Assembly: GCF_029767005.1 (NCBI RefSeq)
Contig: NZ_JARUQR010000001.1
Coordinates: forward strand, 739,028 to 803,027
DNA: 64,000 nucleotides
From: Thiomicrorhabdus sp. ZW0627
Lineage (GTDB): Bacteria; Pseudomonadota; Gammaproteobacteria; Thiomicrospirales; Thiomicrospiraceae
Direction of reading: 5' to 3'
In this document: one piece after another, positions 1 through 8,038 of the stretch
Layout of the letters: each line of letters begins with the position of its first letter
How positions within the stretch are numbered: the first letter of the stretch is position 1
Program-made: the position numbers and the translations under genes
The notes under the pieces: model-generated
The model's database searches: none
Told to the model about the DNA's origin: nothing
Seen by the model: the letters and a program-made list of their open reading frames with translations, nothing else

Positions 1-1314
1 GAACTCCAAAGCACCGCGCTCTTCGCGAGCTTTCACCAAAGTCTGATATAAGCTATTCAACTCTTCCAAATGCGGGACAAGATCTGCAAACTCCTTTCTG
101 AATTCACTGTCTTTATTTTGAAGAATGTCGTGTACCTGGTTATAAGTCAAACGTGCTTTCGAGTTCATAACTGCTTGGTAAAACTGCGTTCTTTCCAAGG
201 TTCCGTCATCGTTGACGGACATATCAGCTACCATACACAGACGATCCACTTTAGGATTCAACGAGCACAGTCCGTTCGAAAGCTTTTCAGGCAGCATAGG
301 AATAACCCGTTGCGGGAAATAAACCGAGTTACCGCGTAGATACGCTTCCTTGTCCAGAGCTGTCCCCGGCTTAACGTAATGTGAAACGTCAGCAATCGCC
401 ACAACCAGACGCCAACCGTTCTTACGGCGTTTTGCAAATACGGCGTCGTCGAAATCTTTGGAATCTTCACCATCGATGGTGACTAGCTGTAAAGCGCGTA
501 AATCCTTGCGCCCTTCCATATCCGCTTCGGTTACAACATCCGGAATCGCTTCCAATTCTTTTAGAAGTTCGTCGGACCAGGTATTCGGAATAGAATGATC
601 ATGAATGGCCGAATCGATTTCCATCCCCGGCGCCATGTAATCACCGAGCACTTCGACGATTTTACCGATCGGACCGGAACGCAAAGACGGCTGATGAATC
701 ACTTCGACCAGTACGATCTGCTCTTCTTTAGCATCAAGCAGTCCATCTTGCGGAATGAAGACATCCTGTGTGATTCGGGTATTATTCGGTCTAACCCAAG
801 CCAACCCGTCTTCAAATGCCAGACGCCCTAAAATCTGCTGGTTGGCGTGTTCGGAGATTTCGACCACCATCCCTTCGCGACGCCCGCGACGGTCTTCACC
901 GGTTACGGATGCAATGACGATGTCGCCGTGCAAAACCTTGTGCATCTCTTTTTCAGATAAGAACAGGTCTTTACCGCCGTCTTCAGGCACCACGAAACCG
1001 AATCCGTCAGGATGACCTAAAACACGCCCCTTGATCAGATCCATTTTCTGCAACAGCCCGAAAGCACCGCGTCGATTACGGACAAGCTGTCCATCTCGAA
1101 CCATGGCTTTGACGCGTCGGGAAAGTGCCTCGAAACGTTCCTCATCTTCTTCAGGAACTTCGACCAGCTTGGCGATTTCGTAAAGACGCAAAGGTTTCTG
1201 TGCTGCCTCTAATGTCTCCGAGATGAACTCACGGCTTGGAATTGGGTTTTCATATTTCTCAGCTTCTCTCTGAGCATATGGATCACGTTGTTCTTGAGAT
1301 TGTTGACTAGTCAC
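1..1314 (-). CDS. rnr: Ribonuclease R, N-terminal part (runs off the left edge)
   Basis: 3'-5' exoribonuclease of the RNase II/RNB family, which degrades structured RNA and takes part in mRNA and rRNA quality control. The first 438 codons are visible. After a Gln-rich start comes a winged-helix-like segment (about residues 30-95), then cold-shock/OB segments, then the start of the RNB catalytic domain with the acidic cluster DFDDAV and the stretch VIPMLPEKLSNGLCSLNP, which is typical of RNase R. The last visible residues are ERGALEF. The start is taken as GTG at 1314, because no in-frame ATG lies near the conserved N-terminus and the frame is open from there. The C-terminal S1 domain lies outside the window. 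Confidence 0.93.
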   Translation of the reverse strand, partial: MTSQQSQEQRDPYAQREAEKYENPIPSREFISETLEAAQKPLRLYEIAKLVEVPEEDEERFEALSRRVKAMVRDGQLVRNRRGAFGLLQKMDLIKGRVLGHPDGFGFVVPEDGGKDLFLSEKEMHKVLHGDIVIASVTGEDRRGRREGMVVEISEHANQQILGRLAFEDGLAWVRPNNTRITQDVFIPQDGLLDAKEEQIVLVEVIHQPSLRSGPIGKIVEVLGDYMAPGMEIDSAIHDHSIPNTWSDELLKELEAIPDVVTEADMEGRKDLRALQLVTIDGEDSKDFDDAVFAKRRKNGWRLVVAIADVSHYVKPGTALDKEAYLRGNSVYFPQRVIPMLPEKLSNGLCSLNPKVDRLCMVADMSVNDDGTLERTQFYQAVMNSKARLTYNQVHDILQNKDSEFRKEFADLVPHLEELNSLYQTLVKAREERGALEF

Positions 1315-1439
1315 TCGATACCATCTAAGTTAAAGCCCCGTGACCCTTCGAATCGTGCACTTAATCCAACACAAAACAGAGTTCAAACGGGGCTAAATTA
1401 ATAAAAATTCGCAACATTATACCAAAAAACGGTTACTTT

Positions 1440-2852
1440 TTATTGCATTACTGTTAATTCTGGCGAAGACGCCCTTTCCTCATCTTCATAAGCCGCATAA
1501 TACAACTTTTCGATTGCAGATTGTATGACTTCTTCCAAAACCGGGTGATAAAAAGGCATTGTCATCAATTCCGCCACAGTCATTTCGTTCTCCACCGCCC
1601 AGGCCAGCAAATGAACAAAATGCTCTGCATGCGGCATGACCATTTCCCCGCCGACCAGCTTTTTGCTCTGCTTGTCGGCATAAAGACAGATCACTCCCTT
1701 ATCTTCCGCCATCACCATGGCACGAACATTATTATTCTTCAGATAAAAGGTCGACATCACAAGTTTTTCCGGATCCAGCTCATGGTAACAGGTACCGAAT
1801 ACGCCGATATTCGGCTCGGTAAACGCAATCCCAATCGGCGCTTTGCGCCTGAATGCCGTCACTTCCGGATAATTCACCGCATTCAAAGCCGCCATTTTTC
1901 CCTCATATCCCGCCTCATGCAGAATCGGGCGATAAGCATTGACGTCCCCAGCCATAAAGACTGCCTGATCGCCGATTTGCATCGTATTCAAATCAAAAAC
2001 CGGCATCCCCTTTTCATCCAGAGGAACTCCGGCCTTTTCCAAACCGAGCATGTCAATATTAGGACGTCGCCCCAAAGAAGCCAAAACCGCATCCACTTCC
2101 ACTTCCACTTTGGACGTTTTCACAAGTACCCGGTTGCCTCTTCTTTCAAGTTGAGCGGCTTCACCAAGGTACATCGGGAACTCGTTTGAAATCAACGATT
2201 GTGCCTCCTGATTCACTTCGGAAACAAACAACCCGCCAATTCTTTCCAACATTTCAAACCCGTACACCTCGGTTCCCAAACGGGATATAGCCTGTCCCAT
2301 CTCCAACCCGATCGCCCCCAACCCGATCACAGCAATGCTTTTGGGCAGGTCAACCTGTTCGAAAATGGTATCGCTCGTGTGAAGCAGATCACCTAACGCC
2401 TTCCAGGGAGTTGGTACAACAGGTCGAGAGCCGGTCGCAATGATGATTCTTTCCGCCTCGATGATTTCACCATTCACTTCAATCCGATTGGGAGCTACAA
2501 ACTTGGCGAAACCAGAAATTGACTGACCGGGCTTCAAGGTATCTGTCGTACCGGACTGTACACCGGCCGTAAAAAGGTCTCGGTAACGTCGAACCCGCTC
2601 CATCACCTTTGTCACATCAACCGACACAGCTTCAGCACCTTCCAATCCAAATTCATCATATTCACTCCGTTTATGAAACAGATTGGCCGACTGAATCAGC
2701 GTCTTGGAAGGCATGCAGCCGACTCGTGCGCAAGTGGTGCCGTAATGGCCACCATTAATAATCACAAAATCATCCGTGCGCTTTCGAATCACTCCAAGTG
2801 CGGTCAAACCCGCCGAACCTGCTCCCAGAATCGCATATTCAACCTTTCGCAT
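1440..2852 (-). CDS. FAD-dependent pyridine nucleotide-disulfide oxidoreductase (dihydrolipoamide dehydrogenase-like)
   Basis: Class I flavoprotein disulfide reductase of 470 residues. Visible features in order: FAD-binding GAGSAG near residue 10, redox pair CARVGC near 41-46 (canonical E3 enzymes have CLNVGC), NAD(P)H-binding GLGAIGLEMG near 177, the second FAD motif FMAGDVN near 300, and a C-terminal dimerisation domain with HPVLEE supplying the catalytic His-Glu pair. Both active-site cysteines and the His are present, so it should be an active disulfide reductase. No 2-oxoacid dehydrogenase or glycine-cleavage genes are adjacent, so the partner (lipoyl protein, mercuric ion or another disulfide) cannot be assigned. 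It stands alone, transcribed toward rnr and divergent from mltF. Confidence 0.85.
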   Translation of the reverse strand: MRKVEYAILGAGSAGLTALGVIRKRTDDFVIINGGHYGTTCARVGCMPSKTLIQSANLFHKRSEYDEFGLEGAEAVSVDVTKVMERVRRYRDLFTAGVQSGTTDTLKPGQSISGFAKFVAPNRIEVNGEIIEAERIIIATGSRPVVPTPWKALGDLLHTSDTIFEQVDLPKSIAVIGLGAIGLEMGQAISRLGTEVYGFEMLERIGGLFVSEVNQEAQSLISNEFPMYLGEAAQLERRGNRVLVKTSKVEVEVDAVLASLGRRPNIDMLGLEKAGVPLDEKGMPVFDLNTMQIGDQAVFMAGDVNAYRPILHEAGYEGKMAALNAVNYPEVTAFRRKAPIGIAFTEPNIGVFGTCYHELDPEKLVMSTFYLKNNNVRAMVMAEDKGVICLYADKQSKKLVGGEMVMPHAEHFVHLLAWAVENEMTVAELMTMPFYHPVLEEVIQSAIEKLYYAAYEDEERASSPELTVMQ

Positions 2853-3032
2853 AAGCCATACCCCACATAAATTTTCTGCTCCACTCCAAGCGCCAAACCA
2901 CTAAATACATCTTAACGTTTCTTTAGACGGAGTATAAACAATTGCAATTATATCTTAGCCTTATGACACTAATACTAACCCTCACAATATAAAGATGAAT
3001 TATGACTTGTCTCAGTCTCAAACTTGGCTAAA

Positions 3033-4610
3033 ATGAATCACTCATCATTTCCCATGGCGCCTAGTTTGGTTAAAACAGCTCGCTCGACTAACATATTAAT
3101 ATTTGTAATCGGTTTGGTCACACTAAGCCCGGTTTCACTCGCTCAAAACGCGCCACCCCAAAACACCTCTCTGACAGAACGAATCAACAAGCCTTTCATC
3201 GGCGACCTGGATGAGATCCGCCAACGACGAATCCTCAGGGTTTTGGTCAGTAACAACCGCACAAACTTCTTCGATACAAAAAAAGGAAAACGCGGCATCG
3301 AGCACGATCTGCTCAAAGCTTACGAAAGTTATCTAAACCGAGGCCCTCGAAAAGAGCGCTACAAAACCCACGTGGTATTTTTGGTTCGACCTTTCGAGCA
3401 ACTGTTTTCGGAACTCATTCACGGAAAAGGCGACATCATCGCCTCTGGACTGACAATCACGCCGGAGCGCAAAGCGTTTTTGGACTTCACAGACCCCTAC
3501 ATCGAAAATGTACAGGAAATTCTGGTAAGCAACAAGGAAGCTCACCCTATAGAAAAACTGGAAGACCTGTCGGGAAAACAAGTGATTGTGGTCGCAAGCA
3601 GTAGCTACATCATCCACCTGCAGATGTTCAATCAATTCCTCGGTCTCAACGGTCTGGAGCCGATCGAGATCGTTAAGGCCGATCCACTAATGGAAGCGGA
3701 AGATATACTTGAAATGGTCAACGCAGGCATCTACCAATATACGGTTGTCGACAATCATATTGCCGACATCTATAAACAGACGCTTCCAGAACTGAAAGTC
3801 TATGATGACGTGGTGTTTTTTCACGGCGGGCAAATCGCTTGGGCGATCAATCGTAATCTGCCGGAACTGAAAGCTTCGCTCAACCACTTTATCCACTCCT
3901 ACGCCAAACCGGGAAGATTGCTTGGAAACAGCGTCTATAAAAAATACTTCGAAAACGCCTATTGGATCAAACAGCCGCAACTACTCTCAGAGCTGGATAA
4001 AATCGACTGTCTGTCATACTACTTCCAACTCTACTCGGAATTCTATGGATTTGATTGGTTCCTGATCGCGGCACAGGCCTACCAAGAATCCAAATTCAAT
4101 CCCAAGCTGACCAGCCAAGCTGGCGCTTACGGCATCATGCAAATAAAGCCATCCACAGCAAAATCGAAGAATGTGGGAATAAAGGACATCAAATCCCTGG
4201 AAAACAACATCCATGCAGGAATCAAGTATCTGGCGTTTCTAAGGGATAATTATTTCAACGGTGATGAATATTCGGACGAGGACCGTATCAACTTTTCACT
4301 CGCCGCGTACAATGCGGGGCCGGGACGGGTTCGTAGAATGCAACGTAAAGCTCAGCAAATGGGGCTAGATCCAAATAAATGGTTCTATAACGTCGAAGTG
4401 GTCGCCCGCAACACAATCGGCCACGAAACGGTCGATTACGTAACCAAAATACAAAAAACCAAAATCGCCCTGCAAAGCTACAAAAAACTCTCAGACACCA
4501 AAAAAATTCTCAAAGCTTCCCGTATGGAGCAAGAAAATGAACAAACACCCGATACGGAAACACCTGACCCTAACGTTTCTTCAAACACTCAAACCGCCGA
4601 AAACAAATAA
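3033..4610 (+). CDS. mltF: Membrane-bound lytic murein transglycosylase F
   Basis: Cleaves the glycan strand of peptidoglycan in the periplasm with formation of 1,6-anhydro-muramyl ends. About 525 residues, close to the length of E. coli MltF. An N-terminal signal sequence ends near SLA-Q. A periplasmic solute-binding-like (SBP_bac_3) domain spans about residues 55-300, and an SLT catalytic domain about 330-490 with QESKFNP (catalytic Glu), AYGIMQI and LAAYNAGPGRV. The ATG at 3033 is preferred over an in-frame TTG at 3024. Neither has a clear Shine-Dalgarno, and ATG at 3054 is also possible. The C-terminal tail is polar and rich in Glu, Thr and Pro. Single gene, convergent with thiI 15 bp downstream. 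Confidence 0.9.
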   Translation: MNHSSFPMAPSLVKTARSTNILIFVIGLVTLSPVSLAQNAPPQNTSLTERINKPFIGDLDEIRQRRILRVLVSNNRTNFFDTKKGKRGIEHDLLKAYESYLNRGPRKERYKTHVVFLVRPFEQLFSELIHGKGDIIASGLTITPERKAFLDFTDPYIENVQEILVSNKEAHPIEKLEDLSGKQVIVVASSSYIIHLQMFNQFLGLNGLEPIEIVKADPLMEAEDILEMVNAGIYQYTVVDNHIADIYKQTLPELKVYDDVVFFHGGQIAWAINRNLPELKASLNHFIHSYAKPGRLLGNSVYKKYFENAYWIKQPQLLSELDKIDCLSYYFQLYSEFYGFDWFLIAAQAYQESKFNPKLTSQAGAYGIMQIKPSTAKSKNVGIKDIKSLENNIHAGIKYLAFLRDNYFNGDEYSDEDRINFSLAAYNAGPGRVRRMQRKAQQMGLDPNKWFYNVEVVARNTIGHETVDYVTKIQKTKIALQSYKKLSDTKKILKASRMEQENEQTPDTETPDPNVSSNTQTAENK

Positions 4611-4625
4611 ACCAATCGAACCTGT

Positions 4626-6068
4626 CTACGCCGGACGATAGACCCTGACATTATCAAACCCTTTATCCTTAAGATACTGAGCATGCAACTGGCTCATCAC
4701 CCCTTTATCGCAATACAGCAGATACTGTTTAGACTGATCCAGCTTGTCGAATTTCTGATTCAACTCATGAAAAGGAATGGCCATGGACTCGACGTCTTTT
4801 AACGGCTGATTCTGTTGCTCCGACTCGGCACGGATGTCGATCACCACAGTATTACCCGGCACCTCATTAAGAATCTCAACATGGGCCGTTTCGGTCACAT
4901 CGTCGATGATCTTATCAACAGGAATGGTCACCGCAGACTCAATCGCGCGATCCAGAACGGAATAATCGAAACGTGCCGCCTCTTTTTCCATCCGGTCAAA
5001 AGAAGCATTGGTTACCGGATTCTTGGAAATCACACCACAGTATTCCGGCATACTTTCCGCAAAATGGCGGGTACCAATCCGATCCGCCAGCGCCATGATT
5101 TCCGGTTTATCCATCGTTGCCAAAGGACGCAGCACCAACATATTGGTCACACTGTCGATCACAGCCAGATTTCTTAATGTCTGACTGCTAACCTGAGCCA
5201 CACTCTCACCGGTTACCAGCGCATCAATGCCCATCTGTTTGGCGACCTTCTCGGAAGCCATCAACATCAATCTTTTCAGAGTAACACCCATATAACTCTC
5301 ATGAGTGGAACGGAAAATCTCACCGACCACCTCTTCAAACGGAACCGTGACAAAAGAGACCCGGTGTGATGCACCGAAGCGGCTCCATAAATATAATGCC
5401 ACCTGTTTTACGCCGATCTCGTGCGCCGCGCCGCCCAAATTGAAGAAAATAAAATGGGTTTTCAAGCCGCGTCTCATCGTTAGGTAACTTGCGATCGTTG
5501 AATCAAAACCGCCAGACATCAATGAAAGCAACTCGCCTTGCGACCCCATTGGAAAACCACCCAGGCCTGTTCGTTTTGCCGTGACGATATTAACGCTATC
5601 CTGATGAATCTCGACTTCGACCTTGACCTCCGGATTGTGCAAATCTACTCCGGCAGGATTCCCCTTTTGATACAAAACCCCACCTATAAAGCGTTCCGCC
5701 TCATAAGAACTAAAATCATGGGTTCCGCTTCGTTTGACTCGCACCACAAACGTTTTGCCCTCAATCCAAGACACGGCATATTCAGCCACCTTGTCGGCAA
5801 TGTCCTGCAATTCCTTGCCTGTCTGATGCTGAATAACCTCCAGTACCTGCTCGACCCCCGGTGTCTGAGTCAAAATCCGTCGAACGGCTTCAAGATATGC
5901 ATCATCCGCCTGCACTTCGATTTTGTCCCAAAAACGTTTGGTTTGAATTTCCGGATCCACTCTCAGCAACAAAGTCCGCAAATTGTCATGTAACTGACTG
6001 ATCATTTTCTTTTTGACCGCCGTTCCTTTCACCATAATTTCCGGAAATAATTTAACGATAAATTTCAT
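4626..6068 (-). CDS. thiI: tRNA 4-thiouridine synthase / sulfurtransferase ThiI with rhodanese domain
   Basis: Adenylates U8 of tRNA and inserts sulfur, and in many bacteria also supplies sulfur to the ThiS thiamin pathway. 480 residues: N-terminal ferredoxin-like and THUMP domains (about 1-165), PP-loop ATPase with SGGFDS at 185-190, a CGVISKNP segment matching the conserved Cys344 region of E. coli ThiI, and a C-terminal rhodanese domain with the persulfide-carrying Cys in YCDKG near residue 453. All expected catalytic positions are present, so this is the long, rhodanese-containing form. Monocistronic and convergent with mltF. It contains one CAGGCCTG palindrome at 5562-5569. Confidence 0.95.
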   Translation of the reverse strand: MKFIVKLFPEIMVKGTAVKKKMISQLHDNLRTLLLRVDPEIQTKRFWDKIEVQADDAYLEAVRRILTQTPGVEQVLEVIQHQTGKELQDIADKVAEYAVSWIEGKTFVVRVKRSGTHDFSSYEAERFIGGVLYQKGNPAGVDLHNPEVKVEVEIHQDSVNIVTAKRTGLGGFPMGSQGELLSLMSGGFDSTIASYLTMRRGLKTHFIFFNLGGAAHEIGVKQVALYLWSRFGASHRVSFVTVPFEEVVGEIFRSTHESYMGVTLKRLMLMASEKVAKQMGIDALVTGESVAQVSSQTLRNLAVIDSVTNMLVLRPLATMDKPEIMALADRIGTRHFAESMPEYCGVISKNPVTNASFDRMEKEAARFDYSVLDRAIESAVTIPVDKIIDDVTETAHVEILNEVPGNTVVIDIRAESEQQNQPLKDVESMAIPFHELNQKFDKLDQSKQYLLYCDKGVMSQLHAQYLKDKGFDNVRVYRPA

Positions 6069-6195
6069 GACATTCTCTTTTGCTGCTTTTTTTATAGCCG
6101 CCTATTTTAACCAATCCAGCCACCCGATATAAAAAAACAATCTTTTATAACCATCAAAAATTGAGGTTAATTTTTCGAAGCGTCGGGCTATGAAC

Positions 6196-6225
6196 TTGTA
6201 CCTTTTAAAGTCAACATGATAGAAT
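6196..6225 (+). promoter_or_regulatory. Probable sigma-70 promoter of fbp
   Basis: TTGTAC at 6196-6201 and TAGAAT at 6220-6225 with an 18-bp spacer. The -10 element lies across the in-frame ATG at 6216, which argues that fbp translation starts at the later ATG (6264). Confidence 0.5.
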
Positions 6226-6263
6226 TGCCGCAATTTTTTCAATTAAACATAGAGAGAATCTCG

Positions 6264-7235
6264 ATGAAACGACTAGATCAAGTATTAGCTGCCGATGGCA
6301 TCTCAGCTGAATTAGAGCTTGTTATCAAAGATGTAATGGTTGCATGTAAGGATATCGCATACAAACTAGGTCAAGGTGAGCTAGCTGGCATCTTAGGCGC
6401 AACGGAAGATGAAAACGTTCAAGGTGAAACTCAAAAGAAATTGGACGTTATCTCTAACGACCTATTGAAAGACATCCTGACTTCTAACCCATACGTACGT
6501 GGTATCGGATCAGAAGAGGAAGATTACACCGTTGCAGGTAACGCTGACGGAAAATTCCTGGTCACTTTCGACCCTCTAGACGGTTCTTCCAACATCGACG
6601 TTAACCTTTCTGTTGGTACGATCTTCTCTGTATTGGAAGCAAAAGATGATAAGTCTGGCGACAACCAAGAAGTATTCCTACAAAACGGTCGCAACCAGGT
6701 TGCAGCCGGTTACGTCCTATACGGTCCTTCTGTCATCCTAGTTATGACAACCGGTAACGGCGTAAACTTCTTCACACTAGACACCAACATCGGTGAGTTC
6801 GTATTGACCAAGTCAAACGTTACAATCCCTGCCGATACTGCTGAGTTTGCAATCAACATGTCTAACCAGCGTTTCTGGGAACCAGAAATGAAGCAGTACA
6901 TCGATGACTGTCTACAAGGTGAAGAAGGTCCTCTTGGTAAGCGTTACAACATGCGCTGGGTTGCTTCTATGGTTGCCGAAGTTCACCGTATCTTGGTTCG
7001 TGGTGGTATCTTCATGTACCCATACGACAAGCGCGATCCTTCAAAAGCCGGTAAACTTCGTTTGATGTACGAAGGGAATCCAATGTCTATGATCGTTGAA
7101 CAAGCAGGCGGTGCTTCTTCTACTGGTCGTATGGACATCATGGACGTAGAACCACAAGGTATCCACGATCGTGTACCGGTTGTTCTAGGTTCTAAAAACG
7201 AAGTTGAAAAAGTAGTGGCTTACCACAAAGGTTAA
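6264..7235 (+). CDS. fbp: Class I fructose-1,6-bisphosphatase
   Basis: Hydrolyses fructose 1,6-bisphosphate to fructose 6-phosphate in gluconeogenesis or the Calvin cycle, in the cytosol, with divalent metal. 323 residues from ATG 6264, which follows an AGAGAGA purine stretch; an upstream in-frame ATG (6216) overlaps the likely promoter -10 and adds a non-conserved tail. The metal/phosphate motif DPLDGSSNID is intact, and the C-terminal part holds the YPYDKRDPSKAGKLR and QAGGASSTG stretches typical of the class I family. It is followed by its own terminator and then ppa. The neighbours ppa and ppc suit a carbon-assimilation role, but no other Calvin-cycle gene is in view. Confidence 0.96.
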   Translation: MKRLDQVLAADGISAELELVIKDVMVACKDIAYKLGQGELAGILGATEDENVQGETQKKLDVISNDLLKDILTSNPYVRGIGSEEEDYTVAGNADGKFLVTFDPLDGSSNIDVNLSVGTIFSVLEAKDDKSGDNQEVFLQNGRNQVAAGYVLYGPSVILVMTTGNGVNFFTLDTNIGEFVLTKSNVTIPADTAEFAINMSNQRFWEPEMKQYIDDCLQGEEGPLGKRYNMRWVASMVAEVHRILVRGGIFMYPYDKRDPSKAGKLRLMYEGNPMSMIVEQAGGASSTGRMDIMDVEPQGIHDRVPVVLGSKNEVEKVVAYHKG

Positions 7236-7262
7236 TCGTTAACCTCACAAGCTTTTACTGTG

Positions 7263-7286
7263 AACACCCGCTTATGCGGGTGTTTT
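7263..7286 (+). terminator. Rho-independent terminator after fbp
   Basis: Inverted repeat AACACCCGC / GCGGGTGTT with a 4-base loop (TTAT) followed by a short T-run, 28 bp after the fbp stop codon. Confidence 0.8.
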
Positions 7287-7327
7287 AGATTTACACGACA
7301 TTAAATTCAGAATTAAGGAATATAACC

Positions 7328-7864
7328 ATGGGTTATTCAGCTGTTCCAGCAGGGAAAGACCTGCCAAACGACATTAACGTCATCATCGAAATTCCAGCGT
7401 TCGCTTCTCCGATCAAATACGAAGTGGACAAGGACACAGACTTGGTTTGGGTTGACCGCATTCAAGGCGCAACCATGCAATACCCTGCTAACTACGGTTA
7501 CATCAACGACACCTTGGCCAACGACGGTGATCCGGTCGACGTATTGGTCGTCACACCGCACCCTCTAATGATTGGTTCAGTTATTCGTTGCCGCCCGATC
7601 GGGATTTTAAAAATGACCGACGACGGTGGTGAAGACGCAAAAGTCGTTGCGGTTCCTGTCGACAAATTGACTCCGATCTACAAAGACATCACTGCGGTAG
7701 AACAGATTCCGCTTTTGAAAGAGCAGATCGAACATTTCTTTAACCACTACAAGGCACTTGAGCCAGGTAAGTGGGTGAAAATCGACGGCTGGGGAGACGT
7801 TGACGTCGCGCGCGAAGAAATCCTTGCCGGCGCCAAGCAATACGAAGAAAAAAGCAAGGCATAA
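7328..7864 (+). CDS. ppa: Inorganic pyrophosphatase (family I)
   Basis: Hydrolyses pyrophosphate to phosphate and so drives biosynthetic reactions; soluble, Mg2+-dependent. 178 residues, the usual length of prokaryotic family I enzymes. The metal-binding signature DGDPVDVLV is present near residues 66-74, with the upstream substrate-contacting YPANYGYI. Start ATG 7328 has an AAGGA ribosome-binding site eight bases upstream. It sits between the fbp terminator and its own terminator, so it is probably a single-gene transcript. Confidence 0.96.
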   Translation: MGYSAVPAGKDLPNDINVIIEIPAFASPIKYEVDKDTDLVWVDRIQGATMQYPANYGYINDTLANDGDPVDVLVVTPHPLMIGSVIRCRPIGILKMTDDGGEDAKVVAVPVDKLTPIYKDITAVEQIPLLKEQIEHFFNHYKALEPGKWVKIDGWGDVDVAREEILAGAKQYEEKSKA

Positions 7865-7885
7865 TCCTAAATTGCCCGCCCCATT

Positions 7886-7914
7886 AAAAGCCCCTTCCAA
7901 GGGGCTTTTTCTTT
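7886..7914 (+). terminator. Rho-independent terminator after ppa
   Basis: AAAAGCCCCTT / AAGGGGCTTTTT stem with a very short loop and T-tract, 22 bp past the ppa stop. Confidence 0.88.
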
Positions 7915-7992
7915 AGAGACTACACACTTTACCGCTTCTGCATTCGCATCCTATTCAGACTCAAAAGAGTTTCAAAAATCCGTCTGACATTC

Positions 7993-8001
7993 TGTTATAA
8001 T
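7993..8001 (+). promoter_or_regulatory. Extended -10 promoter of ppc
   Basis: TGTTATAAT gives a perfect TATAAT (7996-8001) with the TGn extension. No good -35 hexamer lies at 16-18 bp, as expected for extended -10 promoters. It is about 38 bp upstream of the ppc start. Confidence 0.6.
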
Positions 8002-8038
8002 TAGCGGCAATTTGTGTTTAAAAAAACTGAGAGTTAAC

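Noticed and set aside
1521-2189. 222-codon plus-strand frame opposite the flavoprotein gene
   Set aside because: Shadow frame; His-rich biased composition.
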